From Phyto melanocephala (Eukaryota; Arthropoda; Insecta; Diptera; Rhinophoridae): a DNA stretch of 64,000 nt. Below, in pieces: positions 44,178-55,249 of this stretch. The stretch covers positions 73,188,465 through 73,252,464 of the forward strand of contig OW799236.1 in assembly GCA_941918925.1 (NCBI GenBank), written 5' to 3'. The notes under the pieces were generated by a model. The model was given only the letters and a program-made list of their open reading frames with translations, made no database searches and had not been told where the DNA came from. How positions within the stretch are numbered: the first letter of the stretch is position 1; each line of letters starts with the position of its first letter. Position numbers and translations under genes: made by a program.

Positions 44178-45577
44178 TTTTTATATCCTTCACCTGTGGT
44201 GCACAAGTGTATATAAAGCTTGTCATTCCGTTTGTAATTTCTACAATTTTCATATCGGAACCCATAAAGTATATATTTTTTGAAAGCTTGTGAATAGAGG
44301 AGTCGATTAAGCCTTGACCGTCTGTCCGTGTGTTGGTTAAAATCAACTTTTAGAAGCAACTATGTATATGTTCCTCAGATCTGTGTATGGTATCAATCTC
44401 TTGGAAATATCCGGGAATGAATCGCTATTGAAATTCAGCACAATCGCCCTATAACTTTCTGAGATATGAGGAAAAAACCACGACCACCTCGTATTTTTTC
44501 CACAATTACATCAACAACATACATATATACTGATTAGAGTAAACGTGGCATCGAATCCCAGCTAAGCCAAAAAAATTTTTTTATATACATATGTATATAT
44601 TTTAAATTTTTTTAAAAAATTTTTTTATTTTTTTAAATTTTTAAAAAATTTTTTTTTTGTTTATATGTTGTTATCAGCGTTGCCATTTTTTTTTTTTTTT
44701 TTTAAAACTTGGAATTTAAAAAAAAAACTTGTTTTCAAAAATTATGAAAAAGAACATTTTTTAGTTTTATACATGTTTTTATTAAAAAGGTAAAGGTTAT
44801 TAAAAAGTAAAAAATTTATTATTAATATAACAAAACATAGTTATTCATACAAAATATATACGAATACATACTTATATAAAAAAAAAAACAATTCAACAAC
44901 AATAAGCTAATATTATATTCAGTGAGTAATTTTTTAAGCTTTTACTAAATTAAATTTTTTTATATGACATATAATATTAAAATTTATAATATTAAAAAAA
45001 TTACTTAGCTATCTTGCAAAACAGAAAAAATTGTATTAAATACACATGTATGTAAATGTTTACATGTAGTAAAATAAATAAAAATTCATATAATTTGATT
45101 ATACCAATTTATTTTAAAATTGTGAAGTTTTAGTTTTGGGGTTCGTTTAAAACAAAAAATTTTAAATTGAAACTTCAAAACTTAATCAACTTTGTACATA
45201 TCATAAACAAATAATCGTTTATATGTATTTATATGCAAGAAAACTGTAAAAATCTTATATATTCAGAAAAAAACTTATTTTTTTACTAAAAAACTTAAAA
45301 ACTTGTCAGCAGTTCAAAAAACTTGTAAAAACAGATAAATCTTCACACCTGGCAACGCTGGTTGTTATATATATTTTTTTTTGTAATTTTTTTTAGAAAT
45401 TACATACGTAAACTCTATTTATAATTTTGCAATGAGATGTTTTTATATATATGTATATGTATGTATGTTTTTTATTTCATATGAGATGAATGGTGATACA
45501 AACAATTGTTATTGCATGACTACACGTTGTGAAGGGTATATAAGATTCGGCACGGCCGAATATAGCACTGTTACTTG
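44178..45577 (-). mobile_element. Helentron-like family A2 with hAT insertion
   Basis: Intact ends (ATCCTTCACCTGTGGTGCAC and TTCGGCACGGCCGAA...CTGTTACTTG). The A/T core is split by the element at 44675-45360. Confidence 0.85.
44675..45360. mobile_element. Non-autonomous hAT-type element (686 bp)
   Basis: TIR CAGCGTTGCCA / TGGCAACGCTG with perfect 8-bp duplication GTTGTTAT (44667-44674, 45361-45368). The interior is T/A-rich with no ORF. Confidence 0.9.
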
Positions 45578-46093
45578 TTATTTTTAAAACTGGTGTATAA
45601 TGATTGTATAATGCAAGTGACCTTTGTGTAACAAATTGAGCTATTTTATTTCGTACGTAGGTACTAACTACATATATTTATTGAAATTTTCTTTCTTTTA
45701 ATTTTTTCTTATCAGCAAAATATGTTGTTTTTGAAAACATAACATTGATGAATAAATATCCTTTTTTTATTTACGCCACCAAAAAAAGTGAGGTGTATTA
45801 ATTTTTTCATTCCGTTTGTAACACATCCCAATATCCATTTTAGACCCCATAAAGTATATTTTTTGTTGTTTATTTGCTAAGTCTGCACAATTAATATTTT
45901 TATTTTCGAAATAATTTGTTTTCCTAAATAAATAACATTTACAGGAAAATTTTTTTCAAATGGTAATTTTTTTTATATAAACATCGGTTGTAAAAAAATT
46001 TCCAATAAGAGTGATATGATTTCCTAAAAAAAAACCAGTTATTGTTAAGGAAATTCAAAAGTTCTTATTTGATGTGAAGTTTAATCAATACAA
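45578..46093. other. Spacer with a family B end fragment
   Basis: 45768-45862 holds CGCCACC...CATTCCGTTTGTAACACATC and GACCCCATAAAGTATAT of family B. The rest is AT-rich and unassigned. Confidence 0.55.
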
Positions 46094-46282
46094 TTAAGTT
46101 TTAAACAAAACGTCATTAACATGACCTCTACGACTTCTACGATGAAACCAATTTTCGAGCACTTTTTCTACTTTATCAAGTCGTATGTAATGAATGGCAT
46201 GTTCAACATTGACTTGTAAAAGCTTGAAGAAAGTCTGGTGTTCGAAAATTGTGTTCATCGAATTCGTTCCATTTGAAGCCAT
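46094..46282 (-). pseudogene. Mariner/IS630 transposase C-terminal relic
   Basis: Short frame ending RSRRGHVNDVLFKT, the usual tail of insect mariner-like transposases. The upstream helix DKVEKVLENWFHRR fits the same region. Catalytic parts are absent. Confidence 0.55.
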
Positions 46283-47256
46283 TTGAGTAACGTTTTTGCA
46301 GGTTAAAAAATAGACATCTGTAATCCGGACACTCCAGTAATACGGACTTGCTCAGAATTTATGGTGTCCGGATTATCGAGTTGTGCTGTTCTACAAAAAT
46401 ATATGAACATAAACTTAAAAAATGAAAAAATGGCATTTTTGGATAAAAATAATCGGTGTACCCAGGGTACACTTATACACTTTGTGTGCTCTGGAGTATG
46501 TCAAACTACATATTTAAAAAATGATTTCAACTCCGGAAATTGTCAAACCCCATACATAAAAAAAAGAGCCAAAAATTGCTCTCCTTTACGCTATCACCTT
46601 ATGTATTTACACCATGGGTGTACCTACATATCTATTCGACATTCGAAAATCAACTTTTGTAAAAAACTGCCAGCTTAAAGAGTAAAAACCGGGGTTTCAA
46701 CGGGTGGCGTTTGTTTTTATAAATGAGATTTTTTAATTTAAACTGTTTATGACAATCCTAATATTTTGTTTATATACATGAATACATACATACATATGTA
46801 TATCCAAATTAATTTTAAATAGGTAGGTACTACATACATAGGTATGTTGGAACCTACGTAAGTATTCATTTTTTTTGGTTATCTATAAAAATCAATTGAT
46901 ACATACATATGTTCTTTTTTCAGTGGCCTTCACTGTGTAACATTATACTCTTTGCAAATACAAACAAAATTTATAAAATAGTTTTCTGTTGCCAACATTT
47001 GCAAAAATTGCCAGCTCCACATGTATAAATATCAAAACCAACATTAACATATGTACGTACACACATCTACAAAACAAACAACAACAGCTGCTCGGGTTAT
47101 TTGCGGTTTGGTTTTTTGCAATTTTTCAACGTTTTAATTCCACTTGTTTCAAATAAAATTCCATGTGTTATATTATTACCTTATAAGAAAAAGAGAGAAC
47201 ACAAACAAAACAGATAAAAAACGCCAATAAAACCAATCTGCAAATATGGTTGGGAA
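46283..47256. other. Intronic spacer with small repeats
   Basis: 46315-46380 has paired words TAATCCGGACAC / GTGTCCGGATTA, like ends of a pogo/jerky-type element. 46560-46610 repeats AAAATTGCTCTCCTTTACG of 40.26 kb, and 46640-46700 repeats the 10.9-kb segment. No gene supported. Confidence 0.5.
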
Positions 47257-47506
47257 CAAGGCGAATTTATTAATCAGGTGGTGGTAATTCTACAACAAAT
47301 ACAACATTAAAAAACAACATGGTTTTTTATTGTTGCTTTCGACATCGATGTGTCAAAAACTACATGGTTTTTGTTAGTGTTTTTTGCGCGGGAAGGAGTA
47401 ATCTATGTAAACATAAATAATATTTGACAATGCAATCATCATTTTTGCAAATAAAAAAGTAGATCAGCTGCGTTGTCAACACCACCTGATAAATAAATTC
47501 GCCTTG
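47257..47506. mobile_element. MITE family CAAGGCGAATT, copy 2
   Basis: 250 bp, near-identical to 19598-19849. Perfect 8-bp duplication GTTGGGAA (47249-47256, 47507-47514) fixes both ends. Confidence 0.9.
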
Positions 47507-47981
47507 GTTGGGAACTTTGAGGCACAAAAGGTTGATTTCGTTTAGCGTTGCCGGTTTGGTTACTTTTAACCAAAATGGTTTTTTGTTTTTTCCTGATGTG
47601 TAGATGTGTACTTTCTTTTAATTTTCGTTCTCACTAAAATTTTATATATGTACATACATTATGTATTTTATATGGTAATTTTTCAAATCGCGCTTTAAAA
47701 TACATTCATATGTATGTTTCCCATTGCAATGAAGTAGCAAGTATGCAAAAAAGAAGCGAAAACAAGCTTGCAAAAGCATAAAATTAAAAAAAGATATACC
47801 TAGGAGGTACCTACAACAGTTTTATATTGATCTTTTAAAGGAAATTCTGAAGCACTTGATTTTTCAAGAATAGATTTAAAAATTCTTGATAATTAAACCA
47901 AATAAAGTTGTAAGTAGTTCAGAGATAATTTTATTTTAGACAGTGATATAAGTAGTGTTGGGATAAAGTGTCCAAACATAA
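47507..47981. other. Intronic spacer
   Basis: No gene or repeat identified. Confidence 0.35.
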
Positions 47982-50042
47982 CAAGTAAGAGCACTATCTT
48001 TTATACCCACCACCAATTTTGTGTATATTTAAAGCACAATATTTATTATTTTCTTAATAGCTATGAAGTAATTTCTTTATAATAAAATATGTATCACTTT
48101 CTTTGTAGAGGGTTGTTAAATTTTAAGGGCCCATGTTGAAGGTGAACTACACCTAGCCTTTAAATTTGTTTTCTGCATTTCACTTGACATTTCTCAATTT
48201 CAAACTTACTCAATTTGATCCGTGGAAAGATACGCAAATGAGCAACGCTTTAAAGTTATTCAGGTTTTTTATAAAAATGGGCGTTCAAATCAAAATGCAT
48301 TTTGTGCACTTCGTGATTCTGTTTGTCATCATAATCGTTCAAATTCGTCCACAATCGGGAGAATTGTCAAAAATATTTAAATTTATGTAAAATAGGTCTG
48401 TATAAAATGTCAAAAAATCTGTGAATACCTTCTTAGTTCGTTGAATGGGAACTATTGCTGGTTTTTGCGATAGTGTGGCAAAAGAGCAGTCAACATCGAC
48501 TCATCATCATGCCCAACAATTGAGCATCAACATTGTCATTGAAAATTTGGACCATCAGAAAGAGGAGTGGCGCCAAGGATGGGGGGGAATTTGGCCGATA
48601 TTTTGTTAAATAATAAGTGAATCATACAATAATTATCATTACAAAAAGAAATAATAATGATTTCCTAAATAATTTGTGTTTTATTTAAATTCAACATCGG
48701 TCCTTAAAATTTAACCACCCTTTATAACTTCGATATGTTACTAAAATGCTTTTGTAAATGTAGTCTTTCAATGAAAGTGAGCGTTAAAGTAGGCGTGTCA
48801 ATAAAGTTTCTGCTAATAAATACAACTTAGATATTTCAATATGGTCCTTTATTTTCCCAAAAACTTTGTCAATAGAGAAATTACATGAATTTAAGATAAA
48901 CCGTTATATGGGAGGTAGGCGTTAAAGTGGGCGTGTCACTTAAACTTTTTGGCACAACAATTACATTGATTAGAGGGATATACGTTGCAAATTTGATCAT
49001 CATACCTCTAACTTTGGCGGTTTTATGAGTTTTTAAATTTCATTAACGGTAGATAACGTGAAAAGTGGGCGTTATAGTAGGCGTGTCAAAGTTATTTTTG
49101 CTAATGAGTACAACTAAGTTATTTCAATATAGTCCTTTATTATTCCAAAATATTAATAGAGAAATTATATGAATTTCAGTTAAACCGTTATATGGGAGGT
49201 GGGCGTAAAAGTGGGATTGCCACCTTAATTTTCTGGCACAGTAATGACATTGCCTAGAATGATATACGTAGCAAATTTGATCATCATACCTCTAATTTTG
49301 GCGGTTTTATGAGCTTTTAAATTTCGTTAACGGTAGATAACGTGAAAAGTGGGCGTTATAGTAGGCGTGTCAAAGTTGTTTTTGCTAATGAGTACAACCT
49401 AGATGTTTCAATATAGTCCTTTATTATTCCAAAATCTATATTAATAGAGAAATTATATGAATTTTGGTTAAAACGTTATATGGGAGGTGGGCGTAAAAGT
49501 GGGCGTGGCACATTGATTTTCCGTTACAAAAAAGCGTCTCACCAAAAAGCAAAGTGTGCAAAATTTCAGAGTTCTAGATCCAATTTTGTTGCTTTTATGA
49601 CGTTTTTGTTTTTAAATATACCGAAAAATATTGTTTTTACTCAGGAAATATATATTCGAAGTTTCATGAGTCTACGTTAATGCGTTTGGACACAATTCCA
49701 TTTTATTCGATGTTCGAAGGACACGGTTTTTTCGACCTACTCTTGCTTTTCGAGCTATAACTCACTTCCTAATATTTCGATTTAGCCCATTTTCAATACC
49801 AAACAAACCTTGTCTATAAGAAAGATTCTGGCAAAATTTGAGCCCCATAGCTTTTTCGGTGCGACCTCTATCGTGCTTTCAACAGACGGACAGACGGACG
49901 GACATAGCTAGATCGGCATCAAATCAAACCCTGATTCAGAATGTATATACTTTATGGGGTCTAAAATGGATATTTCGATGTGTTACAAACGGAATGACAA
50001 AATGAATATACCCCCACGATTTTTTTGGTGGCGGGTATAAAA
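47982..50042 (+). mobile_element. Helentron-like family B, longest copy
   Basis: Starts CAAGTAAGAGCACTAT (terminal hairpin lost) and ends GGTGGCGGGTATAAAA. It contains the mariner passenger (48109-48721) and an internal tandem unit marked by GTAGGCGTGTCAA at about 48790, 49077 and 49361, a period of roughly 284-288 bp. The variant block GACCTCTATCGTGCTTTC is near the end. Non-autonomous. Confidence 0.85.
48109..48721 (+). mobile_element. Mariner-derived passenger unit, copy 2
   Basis: AGGGTTGTTAAATTTTAAGG and complement at the ends. N-terminal transposase words FSAFHLTFLNFKLTQFDPWK occur, then a jump to ATTTGGCCGATATTTTGTT 3' sequence. Same internal deletion as the other two copies. Confidence 0.8.
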
Positions 50043-50376
50043 ATGTAATGAACGAAAAGTGTTTCGATGAACTTATTTATTTTGTTTAAAACTTAATGTC
50101 TTTGACACATAGTTCTTCATCTGCTGCAGAAAGAATTTTTTCACTACTTGATAAAAAGCAAATTTAGAAATAAGATTGAGTTCCAAATAATTAACAATGT
50201 TATGCAATCAAAATAATTGTGCAAAAATCAAAATGAGTCAGTCCCATTATGTCTGGTCTGCCAAAACTTTGTTTTAAAAACTAATATTTTGTTTTTCTCA
50301 ACATAGTATGAATTTTAAATTTGTCGATCTCTAAAAAAATCGCTTGTTATACATATATACTTTTAATTATATTTAT
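50043..50376. other. Intronic spacer
   Basis: AT-rich. 50095-50160 contains a phrase that could read SSSAAERIFSLLDKK, reminiscent of a hAT dimerisation tail, but it is too short to call. Confidence 0.3.
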
Positions 50377-50491
50377 GGCCGTATTCATAAAAAATATTTT
50401 AGGTTTATTAAAGATCTATTTGACAGATGTTGTAGAGAAATTGCCAAATAAGCCTTCAATAAACCTAAAATATTTTTTTATAAATATGGCC
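50377..50491. mobile_element. Tiny MITE/hairpin (about 115 bp)
   Basis: GGCCGTATTCATAAAAAATA...AGGTTTATTAAAG is mirrored by CTTCAATAAACCTAAAATAT...AAATATGGCC; about 37-bp arms with few mismatches. Confidence 0.65.
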
Positions 50492-51639
50492 CTTAGTTTA
50501 TTGCATTAAAATATGAAATGAAATAAAAAAACAAATTTAATAAAATCAAAATAATTTTTAATTTTGGTTTTATTTTTCCTCATTTGGTTACATTTTTAAG
50601 AAAATTTTGTTGTAAAATTTTTTTTTTTGGTTGTGGCAACGCTGATTTCGTTTGACTATTGGCATTTCGGTTTTCTCCTTTTAATAGTGTGTTGAATTAA
50701 AACAATATGCTAATGCAACGAAGTTGCTTGAATTAGTGGCATACACTTTCCATTGCAGATAGAGAAAAGATTTGTGCCATATTTTGTGAATTACAATTGC
50801 TCGTTATATACAATAACAGAGAAAAGAGAACAATCGTCAACCATTTGTAGAATTTGCAAATATGTATGTACATATGTATATACATTTGTATGCATGCGCA
50901 AATGTTTCTATGTTTGTTTAAAAACAGCAAATTTTACAGATACGAGAAAGAAATGAAATGAAATAAATGACAGCGACAGTGTAATGCACTTAAAGTGGAG
51001 CTTATGGTCTGGCGTACAGACTGACGACAACAATGACTAGTTAAGGTTGTTTCTTTTGCCATCTTATTTTCTTGTTTTTATTGTTTAGCCGGTTGACTGG
51101 CTGTTTGCTGTACATTTAATTTCAGGTTGTTTCGTTTGTATTTTACATGCTGTTGTTTTAAATAACAATAACAATGTAGATATCTGTGTACAAACAAAAT
51201 AAATTAATTGAATGAAAATTCACCTTCACACTGTTCTTTATCTTGAATGTACGAAAAGCTTTTTTGTACCTACTTACATACTTATCGATGTGTGTAGACA
51301 CATACATACATATGTATGTATCTGCATAGGTAGGCTCTAGAGTTGTAAATTATTTACTGGCCTTCGTTCGAATAATTTAGAAATTTACAACTACAGTGTA
51401 AACTACCATAATAAATCAATTTTCTTTGTCTTTATAGGTAATTTTCTTCTAAAACGTAAAATTATTTTAATACCTACCTCCCTTCTTATGTATGTATGTT
51501 GGTAAATGTTATTTTAATGTAATGAAAATCAAAAAATAAATTAGTTATTTTACAAATTATTCGAATAATTTAATTAACCTAATTTTTTTTTTAATTTTTA
51601 TTAATAAATTTTAAATTCGAGAAATATTTTATATTGGTA
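50492..51639. other. Intronic spacer
   Basis: No gene supported. TATGTACATATGTATATACA and ACATACATACATATGTATGT microsatellites at 50868 and 51302. Confidence 0.35.
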
Positions 51640-52143
51640 CCTTCCATTTGACCAAAAAGCCATGTGTGCAAAATTTCAGAGTCGTACATCCAATTTTGCT
51701 TTTATGACGTTGTTTTTAAATATACCGAAAAATACACTGTGCGGTATAAATTTTCGTACATTTCGATCGATAACTCCTTTCCTAATGCATAGCTTAAAGC
51801 AATTTTCAGAGAAAAATATTTTTTGTTTAGGAAATATACGTTCGAAATTTCATGCCTCTAAGTTAATGCGTTTGGACACAATTGCATTTTATTCGATGTT
51901 GAAAAGACGTGTTTTCTTGACCAACTCTTGCATTACGAGCTATAACTCTCTTCCTAATATTCCGATTTAGCCCATTTTCAATACCAAACATACCTTGTAT
52001 AAAGAAAATATTCTGACATATATTTGAGACGAACATAGCTAGATTGTCAATAAATGAAACCACGACTCAGAAAATATATACTTTATTGGGTCTTAAATGG
52101 ATATTTCAATGTGTTACAAACGGAATGACAAAATGAATATATA
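51640..52143 (+). mobile_element. Helentron-like family B, 3' fragment
   Basis: TGTGCAAAATTTCAGAGTCG, AATACCAAACATACCTTGTA, and AATGTGTTACAAACGGAATG near the end. The terminal GGTGGCGGGTATA is lost. Confidence 0.75.
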
Positions 52144-52199
52144 CTATATATATATGTATATAGAGTTCATGTGTATGCTTTTTGTCTGGCTTATGGTGA

Positions 52200-52336
52200 A
52201 CTTCGACTTATGGAAGATCGAGTTACGGAAGGAAAATTGTATGTGATTTGTTCTTTTAACGCTACTGCCAACCAAATTAGTTCGAGTTAGAGAAAATTCG
52301 AGTTAGAGAAGTTCGAGTTATGGAAGTTCGACTGTA
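52200..52336. mobile_element. Pogo/Tigger-like end fragment
   Basis: GTTCGAGTTATGGAAGTTCG followed by ACTGTATTA is typical of pogo-type inverted ends. Related words GACTTATGGAAGATCGAGTT are at 52207. No transposase. Confidence 0.5.
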
Positions 52337-52629
52337 TTACTGACAAAAAGTGGTATCTTGAATAATTTTTAAAATAAGTAATATTTATTTGTAATAACTG
52401 ATACTTTATAATGAATCACATACGCAAAGAATGGCGTAAGCGTTAGTTTGAAAAATTTTGCTGACGTAAAAGTATCGTAAGCAACAATTGTAAAAAAATA
52501 CTAGTTTTTGTTAGGCTTACAACAAAGAAGACACTGGTATTTTTCAAAACGCAGACGGCGTAAGTGATTTTTTTTTCATCATAAAAATATGGGACCGGGA
52601 CAGCGTTCTTTAATTCTTGCGACGATATA
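52337..52629. other. Spacer
   Basis: Nothing identified. Confidence 0.3.
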
Positions 52630-53298
52630 AAAAACATACATATACAAAAAAAATCCCATTGTAAAATTATAAATTGTATTATGTATGTATGTACATATGT
52701 TAAAAAAAATCAAAAAATTAAAAAAAAAAAATAAAAAAATTAAAAAAAAAAAAATAAAAATTAAAAAAAAAATAAAAAAATTAAAAAAAAAAAAAAATAC
52801 AAAAAATATAAAAAAAAATTAAAACAAAAACCAATAAAAATATAAAAAAATAATAAAAAAATTAAAAAAAAAAATAAAAAAATTAAAAAAATAATAAAAA
52901 TAAAAAAATTCGATGCCACGTACACTTTCCAGTATGCGACGTTTGTATGTATGTGTTGTATGTTGCTCTGGTCAAAAAACACGAGGTGGTCGTGGTTTTT
53001 TTGCTCATATCTCAGTTGTTTATGCACCGATTTTTCTTTTTTTTTTCAATACCGATCTGCTCCCAAATATTTCTGATATTTTAATACCTCTTGGTCAAGG
53101 CGATGACGGGGAGCTTCAAAAAGTTAATTTCAACATATACACGGACAAACTGACAGAGCTTAATCGACTCTCCTATTCATAAGCTTTCAGAAAATTGTGA
53201 GTACTTTATGGGGTCGGAAATGAAAATTGTAGAAATTTCACACGGAATGACAAACCTATGTATGTATACCCTTTTTCACTGTGTGAAAGGTATAAAAA
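52630..53298 (+). mobile_element. Helentron-like family A1, lacking one terminus
   Basis: CCCATTGTAAAATTATAAAT, long A-rich core, ATTCGATGCCACGTACAC, GGTGGTCGTGG, and the CACTGTGTGAAAGGTATAAA end. The CAAGTAAGAG end is absent. Confidence 0.8.
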
Positions 53299-53394
53299 AG
53301 GTAAAAAGCATTATTTGGAGGCGACAGAACTAAAGCACATAGTTAATTAAACATTGAAGGTTTAAACAACATACATACTATTTTGTGCCGTATT

Positions 53395-54201
53395 TAGGGT
53401 TGCCATCTGTCCTCTTTTCCCCGGACACCGTCCTCTTTTCCCCGGACACCGTCCTCTTTTTTTAGAGCATCCGGGGCAGTCCTACTTTTTTAGAAAATGT
53501 CCGGGGTTGTCCGGCTTCTCTGAATTTTTTTTTCTTACATTTAAACTTTAAATCACAGGTCACAAAATGTATAAAAAAAAGATTTAGGTGCTCGTACAAT
53601 TCGTTTTGAAAAAGTACAATTTTAAAACTTCTCTTTGTACAAAATTACTTTTATTATCCTTAATTGTCGCTATTTATCGAAGTGGCTTATTTTAACTTGT
53701 CTTTTATTTTAAAAAAGTTAGGCAAAGGGGTCTGCTTGTCAGCTGTGTGTTTTTCATAAAGTTTGTTTTCCAGATATATGTAGAAGAAAGTCTTGAACAA
53801 AAAATACAGTAAGGGTATATAATTTTGATATGGATTTGAGGAGTTGCGATGGTAATATATTGGCTCAAATTGGAATTGTTGAAAAATATATGTAAAATTT
53901 CAAAAAGTGTACATTCCCGATAATGAATGCAATGAATTTTTGTTGTTTTTTTGTTTTTTTTTTTTGTTTTTTTTTTGTTTTTTTTTATTTTTTCAACCAT
54001 TAAATCAGAATGATATGTTTGTTTGTATTTTTGTAAATAAAGTTTTTTCGTAAAAACAAATTTAGTTTTTGTATTTTAAATGGCGTCGTAAATTTTATGA
54101 AATTTATTATTTTTTTTTAAATGTGTCCTCTTTTTTTGGGCAAATGTCCTACATTTTTTATGCTGGCGTCCTCTTTTTTTTAAATAGAAATGGCAACCCT
54201 A
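53395..54201. mobile_element. Non-autonomous hAT-type element (807 bp)
   Basis: TIR TAGGGTTGCCAT / ATGGCAACCCTA with perfect 8-bp duplication GCCGTATT (53387-53394, 54202-54209). Subterminal direct repeats of GTCCTCTTTTCCCCGGACAC at the left and GTCCTCTTTTTTT words at the right. No transposase. Confidence 0.9.
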
Positions 54202-54209
54202 GCCGTATT

Positions 54210-54910
54210 AATTATTTTTTAAAACTTCTGCACATCTTCTCTGCATGAAGTCTATTAAACTAGCTAATACTAGATAATACCTCAGAAGAAATTGTAATTA
54301 AATCTTAAGATACATTTATACATACCTAAGTAAGAATTACGTATTATCAACTTATGTATGTATATGTAAATGGGCGATGCCTTTTCCTTTTTTGTCTTTT
54401 TATATACATACATATGTACATACATATTTTATAATATTATTTACTTTATTGTGGTACATGGTTTCATATAGTTTTCTGATTTTGGTTTCAATAGTTTTTT
54501 TTTTTGCTTTTTGTATTCTTTCTTACAAGTTTAACCACTTTGTTTTGCTTATAGTCTTTGTTATGGATTGGATTTTGTTATTGGAGGTTTTCTGTCTTTT
54601 GGTTTGAGGTAGGTTTAATGCAAAAGAAAGACAAAATCATGTAATTATCAACAATTGTTGTTGGCTTTTTTATGTTGAAACAATATTTACAGTGATTAAT
54701 GAAAATAACAGCTGTTGTACTTTGTTGCAAGAAAAATATAGTAGCTTTGCGGTTTTACGAACATTAGAATCAATGGAAAGTCGTCATTACTTTCTATTAT
54801 ATCTTTTAGGCACAAATAGCTAAAAAAATATATTCAGCAGAAAAGGCACAGATTCGTTTATGGAGTAAACGTAAAATACTGTAAATGGTAAATGTTTTTA
54901 AATAAAAAAA
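54210..54910. other. Intronic spacer
   Basis: No gene supported. Confidence 0.35.
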
Positions 54911-55035
54911 ATTGGCCGATATTTTGTTTCATACATAATTGAACCATACCAATATTATCATAATAAATAGAAATGACAATATATTTCTGTTTTATTCAAA
55001 ATCAACATCGGCCCTTACAATTTTACCACTCTTTA
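54911..55035 (-). mobile_element. Mariner passenger-family end fragment
   Basis: TTGGCCGATATTTTGTTTCA and CAACATCGGCCCTTACAATT match the non-coding end of the unit seen inside family B. Confidence 0.7.
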
Positions 55036-55249
55036 TTACATAATTGCAACAAACTTGTTGTTATATATTTTAATTACATTCAAAACTTATTTTTACACGG
55101 CGCCATATGTACCTTACTAAACACAGCACTTTTTCCATACATATATATATACATATATATTTACATACATATGTATGTATGCGTTCACATAAAAATACTT
55201 ATAAGCTAACTTCCTTCCCCGCACATATTTGCAGTTAGCTCATGCTTAA

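Noticed and set aside
52761..53027. Phe/Ile-rich minus-strand ORF that looks like a membrane protein
   Set aside because: Translation of the A/T homopolymer core of a Helentron copy.
54377..54607. Hydrophobic 76-residue ORF with apparent transmembrane segments
   Set aside because: T-rich sequence with microsatellite at the start, no splice context or motif.
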